This document shows, one piece after another, positions 34,288 through 44,222 of a DNA stretch of 64,000 bases (position 1 is its first letter; each line of letters starts with the position of its first letter). The position numbers and the translations under genes were made by a program. The notes under the pieces are model-generated. The model made no database searches. It saw only the letters and a program-made list of their open reading frames with translations, and was not told the origin of the DNA. The DNA comes from Rhynchopus euleeides. Taxonomy: Eukaryota > Euglenozoa > Diplonemea > Diplonemida > Diplonemidae. The stretch is from NCBI GenBank assembly GCA_963210315.1, contig OY723280.1, positions 744,001 to 808,000 of the forward strand, read 5' to 3'.

Positions 34288-36150
34288 TTACTGGTGCTGA
34301 CTTGCAGCAGCAAGTATCTCACGATCTCCCTTCAGGCTTTTATGTGCGTACGCGAGTGAGTGCCCATTCTGTTCAACTGCAGCAAGAACGATCTCACGAT
34401 CTCCCTTCAGGCTGTCGTCTGCGTACTTGAGTGAGTGCCCATCTTGTTGAACTGCAGCAAGAACGATCTCACGATCACCCTTCAGGCTGTCGTGTGCGTA
34501 CTGGAGTGAGTACCCACGTTGTTGAACTGCAGCAAGAACGATCTCACGATCACCCTTCAGGCTGTCGTCTGCGTACCTGAGTAACAACCCATCTTGATGA
34601 ACTGCAGCAAGAACAATCTCATGATCACCCTTCAGGCTGTCGTCTGCGTACCTGAGTAACAACCCATCTTGTTGAACTGCAGTAAGAACGATCTCGCGAT
34701 CTCCCTTCAGGCTGTCGTCTGTGTACCTGAGTAACAACCCATCTTGTTGAACTGCAGCAAGAACAATCTCATGATCACCCTTCAGGCTGTCGTCTGCGTA
34801 CCTGAGTAACAACCCATGTTGTTGAACTGCAGTAAGAACGACCTCGCGATCACCCTTCAGGCTGTCGTCTGCGTACTCGAGTGAGGACCCATGTTGTTGA
34901 ACTGCAGCAAGAACGATCTCGCGATCACCCTTCAGGCTGTCGTCTGCGTACTCGAGTGAGCGCCCATCTTGTTGAGCTGCAGCACGAAAGAACTCACGAG
35001 CTCCCATCAGGCTGTTGTGAGCAAACTCGAGCGAACGCACATTTTCTCGAACTGCAGCAAGAACGATCTCACGATCACCCTTCAGGCTGTCGTGTGCGTA
35101 CTCGAGTGAGTACCCATGCTGTTGAACTGCAGCAAGAACGATCTCACGATCACCCTTCAGGCTGTCGTCTGCGAACTGGAGTGAGTTCCCACTTTGTTGA
35201 ACTGCAGCAAGAACGATCTCACGATCTCCCTTCAGGCTGTCGTGTGCGTACTGGAGTGAGTTCCCATATTGTTGAACTGCAGCAATAACGAACTCGCGAT
35301 CACTCTTCAGGCTGTCGTCTACGTAATAGAGTGAGGACCCATGTTGTTGAACTGCAGCACGAACGATCTCACGATCACCCTTCAGGCTGTCGTATGCGTA
35401 CTGGAGTGAGTTCCCATTTTGATGAACTGCAGCAAGAACGATCTCACGATCACCCTTCAGGCTGTCGTGTGCGTACTTGAGTGAGGACCCATGTTGTTGA
35501 ACTGCAGCAAGAACGAACTCGCGATTACCCTTCAGGCTGTCATGTGCGTGCGTGAATAACGACGCATATTGTTGAACTACAGCAAGAACAATCTCACGAT
35601 CACCTTTCATGCTGTCGTGTGCGTACTGGAGTGAGTACCCATGCTGTTGAACTGCAGCAAGAACGATCTCACGATCACCCTTCAGGTGGTCCTCTGCGTC
35701 CTCGAGTGAGTACCCATGCTGTTGAACTGCAGCAAGAACAAGTTCATGAACACCCTTCACGGTGGTGTGTGCATATTTTAACCAGGTTCGCCGTCGCCCC
35801 TCGTAGTCCCTGAATCCGTCAGTTGCTTGAAGGACCTCATCACGTGTCGTCACCCACAGCGGGACCTGCCACAGATACTTCTTCCCCTTGTGGACCGCAT
35901 CGAGGTGACGGTCGGGACAGAGGGTGACGTGAACCACACACCCGGCTTCGACACCTGCATGGCTGCACAGAGGCTCGTCGTCACACACCGCTTTGCCCCC
36001 CACCGACAGATGCACGTCCTCTTCCTCCACACCATCAGGGTAGCGGAACGCCTCGCGTGCTTCGAGCTTCAGCCTGTCGGGCTTCTCGTCCATCCCGATG
36101 TCGACAGCGTGCGTCACGCCTGTCGCCGCATCCTCCAGGAACACCTCCAT
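34288..36150 (-). CDS. Ubiquitin-like plus DUF4116-repeat protein B
   Basis: The 620-residue product starts at ATG 36150, which follows the GCTAACTTTCCACAG acceptor-like site by 8 bases. The N-terminal 78-residue ubiquitin-like domain differs from gene A in only a few residues (for example MEVFLEDAATG for MEVVLTDAVTG). After a linker (WVTTRDEVLQATDGF) come 20 units of 25 residues, the largest array in the window. Some units have decayed positions (LMGAREFFRAAAQ; LKSDREFVIAA). Four consecutive units share GLLLRY, showing local tandem expansion. The last unit is truncated (REILAAASQHQ), as in gene C. The next gene upstream in transcription order is transporter 2, whose C-terminus ends 375 bases before this ATG. 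Function unknown; a repeat-solenoid binding protein linked to ubiquitin-like signalling is inference. Confidence 0.82.
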   Translation of the reverse strand: MEVFLEDAATGVTHAVDIGMDEKPDRLKLEAREAFRYPDGVEEEDVHLSVGGKAVCDDEPLCSHAGVEAGCVVHVTLCPDRHLDAVHKGKKYLWQVPLWVTTRDEVLQATDGFRDYEGRRRTWLKYAHTTVKGVHELVLAAVQQHGYSLEDAEDHLKGDREIVLAAVQQHGYSLQYAHDSMKGDREIVLAVVQQYASLFTHAHDSLKGNREFVLAAVQQHGSSLKYAHDSLKGDREIVLAAVHQNGNSLQYAYDSLKGDREIVRAAVQQHGSSLYYVDDSLKSDREFVIAAVQQYGNSLQYAHDSLKGDREIVLAAVQQSGNSLQFADDSLKGDREIVLAAVQQHGYSLEYAHDSLKGDREIVLAAVRENVRSLEFAHNSLMGAREFFRAAAQQDGRSLEYADDSLKGDREIVLAAVQQHGSSLEYADDSLKGDREVVLTAVQQHGLLLRYADDSLKGDHEIVLAAVQQDGLLLRYTDDSLKGDREIVLTAVQQDGLLLRYADDSLKGDHEIVLAAVHQDGLLLRYADDSLKGDREIVLAAVQQRGYSLQYAHDSLKGDREIVLAAVQQDGHSLKYADDSLKGDREIVLAAVEQNGHSLAYAHKSLKGDREILAAASQHQ

Positions 36151-36158
36151 GACCACGC

Positions 36159-36310
36159 CTGTGGAAAGTTAGCAGCGCCCTGCAGGGTGGTGTGGCTCTG
36201 TGTGTGTTGCAATCAATCAGGAGGCTTGCGCCCGCTCAGCGTGGTGCATGGTCATAATGACGATTCTCATCAGGTGCAAGTGTGTGTCTCGGGTCCACAG
36301 ACAGTGCCAC
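36159..36310 (-). promoter_or_regulatory. Conserved leader and acceptor of DUF4116 gene B
   Basis: GCTAACTTTCCACAG (36159-36173) followed upstream by about 130 bases shared with genes A and C. The flank contains a GGTTGTGTGTG-like purine/T stretch and ends at GGGTCCACAGACAGTGCCAC, where gene A diverges. Homology with gene C continues into transporter sequence. Confidence 0.6.
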
Positions 36311-36524
36311 GGTAAGTCAGTGGAAATCACAAGTGTGTCAAGGGTGGTGGAGGATCGGCTCTTCGTAACTTACATCACACCAGGGCACTGCGGGTTAGAA
36401 AAGAGGATAGGGAGGGGCAAGGGGCCACACGGGTCAAGCCTGATTGGATTGCTTTGTACAGGGCCACTGCCTGAAGGGGAGGCGCACCAGAGTCAGCTCT
36501 GGTGCTACCTGCCACCGACACACG

Positions 36525-37886
36525 TCAGACACTGGCACTACTCGCATCGGATGGGCAGGCACACGGAGCTTCTGTGCTGCACGGCTTCACAGCCGTGTCA
36601 CTTGTGCCTCCGACGCAACCACAGAGCGCAGCGCAGCCCGCGTATGTGAAGGGGATGTTGACACAGAGGAAACCGAGGAGGACGCTCGCAGACCCAACGA
36701 TGTACACCGCACCGTAGGATACGCCGTTGAGCACCGCATCGCTCGCCATGCCAATGGGTATCGTGAGGGACAGCGCGAGGGTTGCAACGAGGGGAGAGGT
36801 CAGCACCACACCCTTCGCCCAGAGCACATCGCTGAGGTTCGTCCCGATGAGCGCGTTCAGGGCGAGAAACCCGAGCACCCTGGGCTGGGGCAGGCTGAAG
36901 CGTTCCAACGACGTCACGTGGAGGAAGAGGAGAACGGGAAGCCCGCTCAGCAGCACCACCACACCGACATAGCCGAAAAAGATAGGCATGATAATGGAGT
37001 CGGGCACATTCGCCCTGAGAAATACAGTGTAGATAGCGTAGCACAGCGCAGACACCAAGGCAAGGATGCTCCCTATGTAGGAATCGGCAGGCTCGCTGGA
37101 GGTAGAGTCTGAGTTAGAGGGGGCCCAGTCTGTGGCGTTGTCGCCGTGGGAAGTCCCGCTCGAGCCGGATGCGGTGGGGTCTACTGCGACAAGGCAGGCA
37201 CCCCCGACAGTGAGGAAGATGGCGAAGACCTTGTGGAGGGATACGGACTCATGGAAGATGACAGCGCTCAGCAGCATGGTCCACAGGGCTGAGGTGTTGG
37301 ACAGGATACTGTTCGTCGCAACAGACACCCGGGTGAGCGACAGGTTGAATGTGTAGTTCGCTGCCATCCACAGCGGGGCAAACCGCAGGGCAAGCCTAAG
37401 GTACCCCTGCCACTCCAGACCCCCCCTCTCCAAGGGGGCCGCTGAGAGGCCAATAGGTGCATCTACCGTGCGGCCCTCATGTGGAACGCCTGCCGAGGCA
37501 CACCCTTCGTCAGTCAGGCTGGGTGTGGCAGGGTGGCAGGGTTCGTCACCTCGCAGGTCAGGGCTTCCGGCAGAGCTGTGGGTGTCCCTCGGTGATGTGT
37601 CGTCATCGAGGATGGTATGGGGTTGGCGGGCCTCAGGGGCGCAGCATGCCAGGTGGAGGAGCTGCGGGGGGAGCTTGTCGCGCCATTCACGCTTGCAGCA
37701 TGCGCCCAGCAGCCACAAGGCGAACCCGCAGGTGTTGAAGTAGGTCAGGAAGAACGGCCGGTCGAACCCCATGTCGTCGAAGATGGATTTGATGAGATGC
37801 GACGCGCCCACCCAGATCACCGCAACACCGACCAGCAGGACGACGCCATAGGTATATCCCGTCACCTCCCGGCAGGTGAGATGCAT
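36525..37886 (-). CDS. SLC35F-type drug/metabolite transporter 2
   Basis: The 453-residue product starts at MHLTCREVTG (ATG 37886); the frame further up is Pro-rich leader. The first 65 residues almost equal those of transporter 1 (YGVVLLVGVAVIWVGASHLIK, GFDRPFFLTYFNTCGFALWL), then a longer variable loop of about 110 residues follows. The second half, ANYTFNLSLTRVSVATNSIL onward, has the same EamA pattern, with VFAIFLTVGGACLVAVDP and about ten membrane segments in all. The tail is Cys/Thr-rich (GCAALCGCVGGTSDTA). As for its paralogue, the branch is SLC35F5-like and the substrate unknown. The last 50 codons and downstream DNA are duplicated at 41572-41735, next to DUF4116 gene C. The 97-100% similar starts of the two paralogues but diverged middles suggest gene conversion at the 5' end (by eye, not measured). 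Confidence 0.83.
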   Translation of the reverse strand: MHLTCREVTGYTYGVVLLVGVAVIWVGASHLIKSIFDDMGFDRPFFLTYFNTCGFALWLLGACCKREWRDKLPPQLLHLACCAPEARQPHTILDDDTSPRDTHSSAGSPDLRGDEPCHPATPSLTDEGCASAGVPHEGRTVDAPIGLSAAPLERGGLEWQGYLRLALRFAPLWMAANYTFNLSLTRVSVATNSILSNTSALWTMLLSAVIFHESVSLHKVFAIFLTVGGACLVAVDPTASGSSGTSHGDNATDWAPSNSDSTSSEPADSYIGSILALVSALCYAIYTVFLRANVPDSIIMPIFFGYVGVVVLLSGLPVLLFLHVTSLERFSLPQPRVLGFLALNALIGTNLSDVLWAKGVVLTSPLVATLALSLTIPIGMASDAVLNGVSYGAVYIVGSASVLLGFLCVNIPFTYAGCAALCGCVGGTSDTAVKPCSTEAPCACPSDASSASV

Positions 37887-38134
37887 CACACACAGCGCCC
37901 CCCCTCCCCCAGGCCTGCCAGACAGGCGTGGGTTGGAGGGTTGAGGGTGAGGGGGTGGGGTGGGGTGGGAGGGGCTTCTGACCAACTGCAGAGATGGCCC
38001 TGCCCCTCGTGACCCCTCTGTCGCTCCGTCAGCCCGGCGCCACTTTTAAGAAGAAAAAAAACGGACGGAGGAAAAAATAGAAACGGGGCACACCGTTGTG
38101 TAAGGCCTGGGGCAAAGGGGGGGGGGGGGGGGTA

Positions 38135-39283
38135 GGGGGGGGTCAAATGGGGGTGACAAACACGATTTTTCAAAAAACCGGCGCAGAGGCCCCAAAGCCC
38201 CCGTAAACCCTCCAAACCCTCCCAGATCGGTCCGGAAACCCATCGAACCCCACTTTTCCACCATTCCGGGCACCTCAGGTGCCCGAATTGGGGTACCTAA
38301 ATTTTGTGCCACCGTTTGGTACCGGACAGTGCCACTGTGTGGGAGGTTGGAAAAGAAAATGCCCCAACACACCACATCTGAGGGTTGCAATGCATGTTGC
38401 TTGCCAACCACGTCATCCGGTGGGTGTCAGGCGCTATGTAGGTGGCATGAGCCAGGTCTTCGATGTGTTCTGGCTTGTATATGTACCTCCCTGCCTGCGG
38501 CACAGGCACTGCCTTTGTCCCCCACACCAGCCACAGAGAGCGTATTGTACTCGGTCCACGGTTGCTGATTCATTGTGATGCGTTGTATCCTCGAGTGAAC
38601 GTCACACACTAGTGGCACCACCACCCGCCATCCGAGAGCTGTATTGACTTTGCGCCCTTCCGTTGCATTCACCTCGCCACGCATATTGCACCGTTCAGTA
38701 CCAGTGCTCTTGGGCCAGGCAAAGTAGACCGCAGCAACTACCAATTCTGGCACAATGGGTACCACGACAGCGCACTTCGTGTGTTCCCGGAATGTACAGC
38801 TCGTGTTGCAACAGTCGTTGTCAACACATCCCGGTTGTGGAGCACTGCTGCACAGGAATCACACGACCATCTGGACTTGTTCCGTACCTACAGGCAGCCT
38901 CCCGGTGCATGGTGGCAGGGAGGTACATATACAAGCCAGAACTCATCGAAGACCTGGCTAATGCCACCTACATAGCGCCTGACACCCACCGGATGACGTG
39001 GTTGGCAAGCAACATGCATTGCAACCCTCAGATGTGGTGTGTTGGGGCATTTTCTTTTCCAACCTCCCACACAGTGGCACTGTCCGGTACCAAACGGTGG
39101 CACAAAATTTAGGTACCCCAATTCGGGCACCTGAGGTGCCCGGAATGGTGGAAAAGTGGGGTTCGATGGGTTTCCGGACCGATCTGGGGGGGTTTGGAGG
39201 GTTTACGGGGGCTTTGGGGCCTCTGCGCCGGTTTTTTGAAAAATCGTGTTTGTCCACGTAAAAGGGTGGCATTTGACCCCCCC
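38135..39283. mobile_element. Fold-back element, 1.15 kb, copy 1
   Basis: Inverted arms of about 370 bases: GGGGGGGGTCAAATG...GGCTTGTATATGTACCTCCC on the left, and its inverse from about 38910 to 39283. They surround a unique core of about 400 bases. TA flanks both ends (38133-38134 and 39284-39285), with poly-G immediately outside. A second nearly identical copy in opposite orientation is at 54551-55698. The core holds an open frame of about 105 codons (minus strand here, about 38427-38765), conserved in both copies. Confidence 0.85.
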
Positions 39284-39386
39284 TAGGGGGGGGGGGGGGG
39301 GGGGTCGGGTCAGGGGAGGTCAGGAGGCAATCGTATCTCGTTGAGAACCAACGGTTGGTCCGAGGATTCCTCTGGCACCCAGGGAT

Positions 39387-39588
39387 GGCGCGAGCGGGAG
39401 AGGAACCACGGAAGGAACCCAGCGCCTCACACCGTGACCACCTAGTGGTCCACCGACGGGAAAATTACGCAACAACACGAGCGCGCGCGAGAAAAATTGT
39501 CCCCTAGTGTTTCCCCCCCTGATCCCCCCCCAAAACAGGAGCGTCAACCCACCAAATCTTCAAAATCGAAAAGTTAGCGACAGGCCTG
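39387..39588 (+). repeat. 200-base dispersed repeat, copy 2
   Basis: Second copy of the repeat at 30151-30352, same orientation. The DNA between it and the next gene includes a G-rich block (39645-39670) followed by the flank shared with 43769-43872. Confidence 0.75.
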
Positions 39589-39661
39589 AGTTTCAACCCG
39601 GTTTCTGGGGGCTTTATTCTGGGACTCGGGTTTTTCACCACATTGGGGGGTGGGGTGGGGG

Positions 39662-39770
39662 GTGGGGGAAGTGTTAACTCAACTCCCACATGGTTTTCTT
39701 CTGAGAGATCTGACAACACTCATACACACTGAGGAAGAACAGGGCATGGTGCCGGTACTTGTCATGTGCC
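39662..39770. repeat. DUF4116 gene C 3' flank, duplicated
   Basis: About 110 bases (GGTGGGGGAAGTGTTAACTC onward, to the CATGTGCC just at the gene's stop) recur at 43769-43872 with few changes. The second copy has no DUF4116 array behind it. Confidence 0.7.
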
Positions 39771-41180
39771 AGGGTGCTGACTGGCAGCAGCAAGTATCTC
39801 GTGGTCTTCCTTCAGGCTGTCGTCTGCGAACTGGAATGACCGCACATCTTGTTGAACTGCAGCAAGAACGATCTCACGATCAGCCTTCAGGCTGTCGTCT
39901 GCGTACTGGAGTGACGACGCATTTCGTTGAAGTGCAGCAAGAACGATCTCACGATCACCATTCAGACTGTCGTCTGCGAACTGCAGTGATTTCACACTTT
40001 GTTGAACTGCAGCAAGAACAATCTCACGATCTCCCTTCAGGCTGTCGTGTGCGAACTGGAGTGATTTCCCATTTTCTTGAACTGCAGCAAGAACGATCTC
40101 GCGATCACCCTTCAGGCTGTCGTCTGCGAACTGGAGTGAGGACCCATATTGTTGAACTGCAGCAAGAACGATCTCACGATCACCCTTCAGGCTGTCGTGT
40201 GCGAACTGGAGTGATGTCCCATTTTGTTGAACTGCAGCAAGAACGATCTCGCGGTCACCCTTCAGGCTGTTGTATGCGTAATGGAGTGAGCACCCACGTT
40301 GTTGAACTGCAGCAAGAACGATCTCACGATCACCCTTCAGGCTGTCGTCTGCGAACTGGAGTGATTTCCCATATTCTTGAACTGCAGCAAGAACGATCTC
40401 ACGATCACCCTTTAGGCTGTCGTGTGCGAACTGGAGTGATGTCCCATTTTGTTGAAGTGCAGCAAGAACGATCTCGCGATCACCCTTCAGGCTGTTGTAT
40501 GCGTAATGGAGTGACCACCCACGTTGTTGAACTGCAGCAAGAACGATCTCACGATCACCCTTCAGGCTGTCGTCTGCGTACTCGAGTGAGCGCCCAGGTT
40601 GTTGAACTGCAGCAAGAACGATCTCACGATCACCCTTCAGGCTGTCGTCTGCGAACTGGAGTGATTTCCCATTTTGTTGAACTGCAGCAAGAACGATCTC
40701 ACCATCTCCTTTCAGGCTGTCGTGTGCGCACTCCAGATTCAGGCCATTCTGTTGAACTGCAGCAAGAACAAGTTCACGATCTCCATTCACGGTAGGGTGT
40801 GCATCTTTTAACCAGGGTAGCCATCGCCCCCTGAAGCCCCTGAATCCGTAAGTTGCTTGAAGGATCTCATCACGTGTCGTCACCCACAGCGGGACCTGCC
40901 ACAGCTTCTTCTCCCCCCTGCGGGCCGCATCGAGGTGACGGTCGGGACAGAGGGTGACGTGAACCACACACCCGGCTTCGACACTTGCATGGCTGCACAG
41001 AGGCTCGTCGTCACACACCGCTTTGCCCCCCACCGACAGATGCACGTCCTCTTCCTCCACACCATCAGGGTAGCGGAACGCCTCGCGTGCTTCGAGCTTC
41101 AGCCTGTCGGGCTTCTCGTCCATCCCGATGTCGACAGCGTGCGTCACACCTGTCGCCGCATTCTCCAGGAACACCTCCAT
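39762..41180 (-). CDS. Ubiquitin-like plus DUF4116-repeat protein C
   Basis: The 472-residue product starts at ATG 41180, the conserved start; here an extra ATG at 41186 arises from a base change and could be used. The ubiquitin-like head is almost identical to gene B. Fourteen 25-residue units follow. Within them a three-unit block (RGxSLHYAYNS / NGTSLQFAHDS / xYGKSLQFADDS) is repeated, a recent tandem duplication. The last unit is shortened (KEDHEILAAASQH) as in gene B. Together with the copied flank and the truncated transporter at 41572-41735, this shows that genes B and C derive from one duplicated segment. Confidence 0.82.
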   Translation of the reverse strand: MEVFLENAATGVTHAVDIGMDEKPDRLKLEAREAFRYPDGVEEEDVHLSVGGKAVCDDEPLCSHASVEAGCVVHVTLCPDRHLDAARRGEKKLWQVPLWVTTRDEILQATYGFRGFRGRWLPWLKDAHPTVNGDRELVLAAVQQNGLNLECAHDSLKGDGEIVLAAVQQNGKSLQFADDSLKGDREIVLAAVQQPGRSLEYADDSLKGDREIVLAAVQQRGWSLHYAYNSLKGDREIVLAALQQNGTSLQFAHDSLKGDREIVLAAVQEYGKSLQFADDSLKGDREIVLAAVQQRGCSLHYAYNSLKGDREIVLAAVQQNGTSLQFAHDSLKGDREIVLAAVQQYGSSLQFADDSLKGDREIVLAAVQENGKSLQFAHDSLKGDREIVLAAVQQSVKSLQFADDSLNGDREIVLAALQRNASSLQYADDSLKADREIVLAAVQQDVRSFQFADDSLKEDHEILAAASQHPGT

Positions 41181-41188
41181 GACCATGC

Positions 41189-41350
41189 CTGTGGAAAGTT
41201 AGCAGCGCCCTGCAGGGTGGTGTGGCTCTGTGTGTGTTGCAATCAATCAGGAGGCTTGCGCCCGCTCAGCGTGGTGCATGGTCATAATGACGATTCTCAT
41301 CAGGTGCAAGTGTGTCTCAGACGCTGGTGCAGTGTCTCGGGTCCACAGAC
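41189..41350 (-). promoter_or_regulatory. Conserved leader and acceptor of DUF4116 gene C
   Basis: Same GCTAACTTTCCACAG acceptor-like site (41189-41203) and flank as genes A and B, with an 18-base insertion-like difference near 41317-41334 (TCAGACGCTGGTGCAGTG). Confidence 0.6.
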
Positions 41351-41571
41351 GGTGCCACGGTAAGTCAGTGGAAATCACAAGTGTGACAAGGGTGGTGGAG
41401 GATCGGCTCTTCGTAACTTACATCACACCAGGGCACTTCGGGTTAGAAAAGAGGATAGGGAAGGGCAAGGGGCCACACGGGTCAAGCCTGATTGGATTGC
41501 TTTGTACAGGGCCACTGCCTGATGGGGAGGCGCACCGAGTCAGCTCTGGTGCTACCCGCCACCGACACAGG

Positions 41572-41735
41572 TCAGACACTGCTGGCACTACTCGCATCGG
41601 ATGGGCAGGCACACGGAGTTTCTGTGCTGCACGGCTTCACAGCCGTGTCACTTGTGCCTCCGACACAACCACAGAGCGCAGCGCAGCCCGCGTATGTGAA
41701 GGGGATGTTGACACAGAGAAAACCGAGGAGCACGG
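41572..41735 (-). pseudogene. Transporter 2 C-terminal relic
   Basis: About 52 codons match the end of transporter 2 (GFLCVNIPFTYAGCAALCGC, then GGTSDTAVKPCSTE) with two or three changes. Homology stops abruptly at about 41731 (AAACCGAGGAGCACGG versus AACCGAGGAGGACGC at 36672), marking the breakpoint of the segmental duplication. The relic has no start and no membrane domain, so it is non-functional. Confidence 0.85.
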
Positions 41736-42068
41736 AGAAACACACCACTCCCTCGGCAGGGATCAGCCGCCAACACCACCACCACCACCCCTCCGCACTC
41801 ACCTCCCAGCGCCTCCTAAGTCTATCGGACGACTTGCGGACGGTGAGTTCGGACCCATTTCGGGACCCACTCCGGGGGGAGATCTCACCACCACCCACCC
41901 CCTCTCCACGGCCAGCCTCCCACACCGGTGTGGGGGGTGGGGGGACCATTTTCTCCACAGAATATCGCAACATGAGTTCACTTCTGCGGGGGGGGGCGAA
42001 GCCATCATAACGTTGGCGCTGCAGCGCGAGGGCTGTGAGGGTTATGCCCTGCCGTCTACGTCATCCCC

Positions 42069-42518
42069 TCAGGACGTGGAGGATCCAGCCATGTCTGTGT
42101 CGGAGTCGAAGTCAGGCAGGTCGGGGGTGAGGTTGAGCGTGTCATCCGGGGAGTAGTCGGTGCCGCCCGGGCCGGGGAGCGGCAGCCGTGAGCTGCACGG
42201 GCTGACATCCGTGGGAGTCAGGAGGCCCTCGCTGAAGGGAGTGGCGGTGTTGACAGGGCTGGCTTCTGGGAAGTGCAGGTCAGGGAAGAGGATCGCATCG
42301 TCATCCTGGGCACCCTTCCCCACCACACACTCCCGCAGCGCCAGGGCTGCCTCCAGGTTGGACTGGCCTGTCGCCTCCAGCTCCTCCACGCCCGACTCCA
42401 GCTCCGTCAGACACGACATGAGCTGTTCGATAGAATCCTCGATAGCCGTACAGCGGAGCTCCTGCCGGCTCTCCAGCTGCCGCACCGCCTCGTTGGTCTT
42501 CACCACCCGACTTGCCAT
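42069..42518 (-). CDS. Small coiled-coil protein, unrecognised
   Basis: The 149-residue product starts at MASRVVKTNE (ATG 42518), about 19 bases after GTCCTGCACCTCAG, an acceptor-like site. Residues 1-65 form heptads (VRQLESRQELRCTAIEDSIEQ, then LTELESGVEELEA), so a dimeric coiled coil is likely. The C-terminal half is acidic with Ser/Pro/Asp clusters (LTPDLPDFDSDTDMAG) and is probably disordered. No family recognised. The head-Cys residues and the short form would fit a small scaffold or adaptor subunit, but this is inference. Real-gene status rests on codon composition, the acceptor and the sensible start and stop. Confidence 0.65.
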   Translation of the reverse strand: MASRVVKTNEAVRQLESRQELRCTAIEDSIEQLMSCLTELESGVEELEATGQSNLEAALALRECVVGKGAQDDDAILFPDLHFPEASPVNTATPFSEGLLTPTDVSPCSSRLPLPGPGGTDYSPDDTLNLTPDLPDFDSDTDMAGSSTS

Positions 42519-43768
42519 CCCCCACACACCCCCGACTGAGGTGCAGGACCCAAGGGGAAGGGGAATGCCTTCCGTTCCTTAGGATTCCTAGGAGGGGGAG
42601 AGGTGGGGGTGGGGAGGGTGGGGAGGGTGGGGAGAAATCGCAGAAGAAGATGATCATTTTGATCTGGTTTGGCACTAGTTTTTATTCCCCTTTTGGCACA
42701 GTCTGGGATGAGGAGAGGTGAGGGGGGGAGGGTGGGGATGGGGGTGGGATTTCATCGTCTCTCGGAGAGCTTTTGCTTCGCTGCCCCCCCCCCACTGGCT
42801 CTCGGCATGGCTCTCGCAGTCTCTCTCTCTCTTCACACGAGCTTGTTACAAGATATAAACGGCTGGAAACATCGAGGGGCGGGGGGGGGGGGGTCCATAA
42901 GGGGTGCATCCCCCCCTGGGTTCATACGGGAAGAACTGCTGGGGCAAATTGGCAACGACCCCCAACCCGCACACCCACACATGCCGCACGCACACCGCTC
43001 CCAGTGCCGAAGGGGAGGGGAGAGAGGGGGGGGGTTGGCAACAGCAGGAGGGTTCAGACGGCAACACCACCATGGCCTTGTGTTGTATCGGGGGAGGGGG
43101 GGGTTTTTTTGATTGTCGAGAGTGAATGGAAAAGCAAGCCTCCCAGCACCTTCTCGCAATGTTAGTCCTTTTTGTATCGGGGGGGGGAGGGGGGAAGTTG
43201 CTAGCACTCGCCAGCTCACCGCCGCATCCCCCCTGATAGGCTCAAGACAGGCGAAAGAAAACAAATGATCTGGCCAGGTGGGGTGGGTAAGAGGTGTGGG
43301 TGTGCGGGTCCCGGTGGTGAGGGAATGAGGGGGGGGGGGGGGAGGGGATAGTAACACAGAGAAGGAATGGTGGGGGGGTGGGAATGGGGGGGCTCTCCGC
43401 TACGTGGCAGGTTACGGCAAATAAAGTTGTCTTGGCGGGTGTCTCACAAGAAAAGGGGAGAGAATGTGCCAAAACTTGCATCTTCAGCACAGGTAGCGGA
43501 GGCTCCACATGTGACAACACACCCATAAGAGAGGGGAGAGAGAGACACGGCGAGAGACTCAGCTCTCCTCTTCGGTCTTTCCGGCCCGGTAGAGGGTCGG
43601 GGAGGGGAGGGCTGTCAGTCTCTGACGGGAAAACTGGCTGTGAGTTTTGTGTGTTGAAATCACTATCGTTTCACCTTGTCCCAACTCCGCCAAATCCAGG
43701 TGGGTTGCTGGTTTGCATTTCCCAATACATTTTTATTGTGGAGGGGGGTGGGGTGGGGGTGGGGGTGG
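42519..43768. other. Intergenic low-complexity stretch
   Basis: (GGGT)n, poly-G (42883-42892, 43178-43192, 43330-43346, 43369-43377) and poly-C (42785-42792) on an otherwise ordinary background. No gene recognised. Confidence 0.5.
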
Positions 43769-43872
43769 GGGAAGTGTTAACTCAACTCCCATATGTTTTT
43801 CTTCTGAGAGATCTGACAAAACTCATACACACTGAGAAATAACAGGGCATGGTGCCGGTGTGTGGCATGTGC
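43769..43872. repeat. Orphan copy of DUF4116 3' flank
   Basis: Matches 39662-39770 (GTTAACTCAACTCCC, then TTCTTCTGAGAGATCTGACA). It is followed by unrelated sequence instead of a repeat array, so it may mark a lost DUF4116 gene. Confidence 0.65.
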
Positions 43873-44222
43873 CTCCTTTTTTTATCACATTTGCTTTCAT
43901 CTATTTGTTTGTGCGGGGGGCATTTTTTGGTGATCTGTACACACAGTTCGAGATGTAGTTTGTTTTGGAAATGAGGTTCAGCTGACCACACTCACACACA
44001 CTCCCTCTCTGACAAGAACAAATCAGCTCCCACAAAAGCACACACCCTCAGCCCCATGACCCCCCGACAGGAAGGGGTATCCATGCAGTTTCCTTTGGAA
44101 AGATTGGAACACCTATATATCATGCGAGTGTCACATGAGAGTGCCTCGTGAGAACACAGCTACGCACACACACGTCCACGGCTGATGAGGTGTGATTGAG
44201 AGCCACCTTGTGTCTCCCCATC

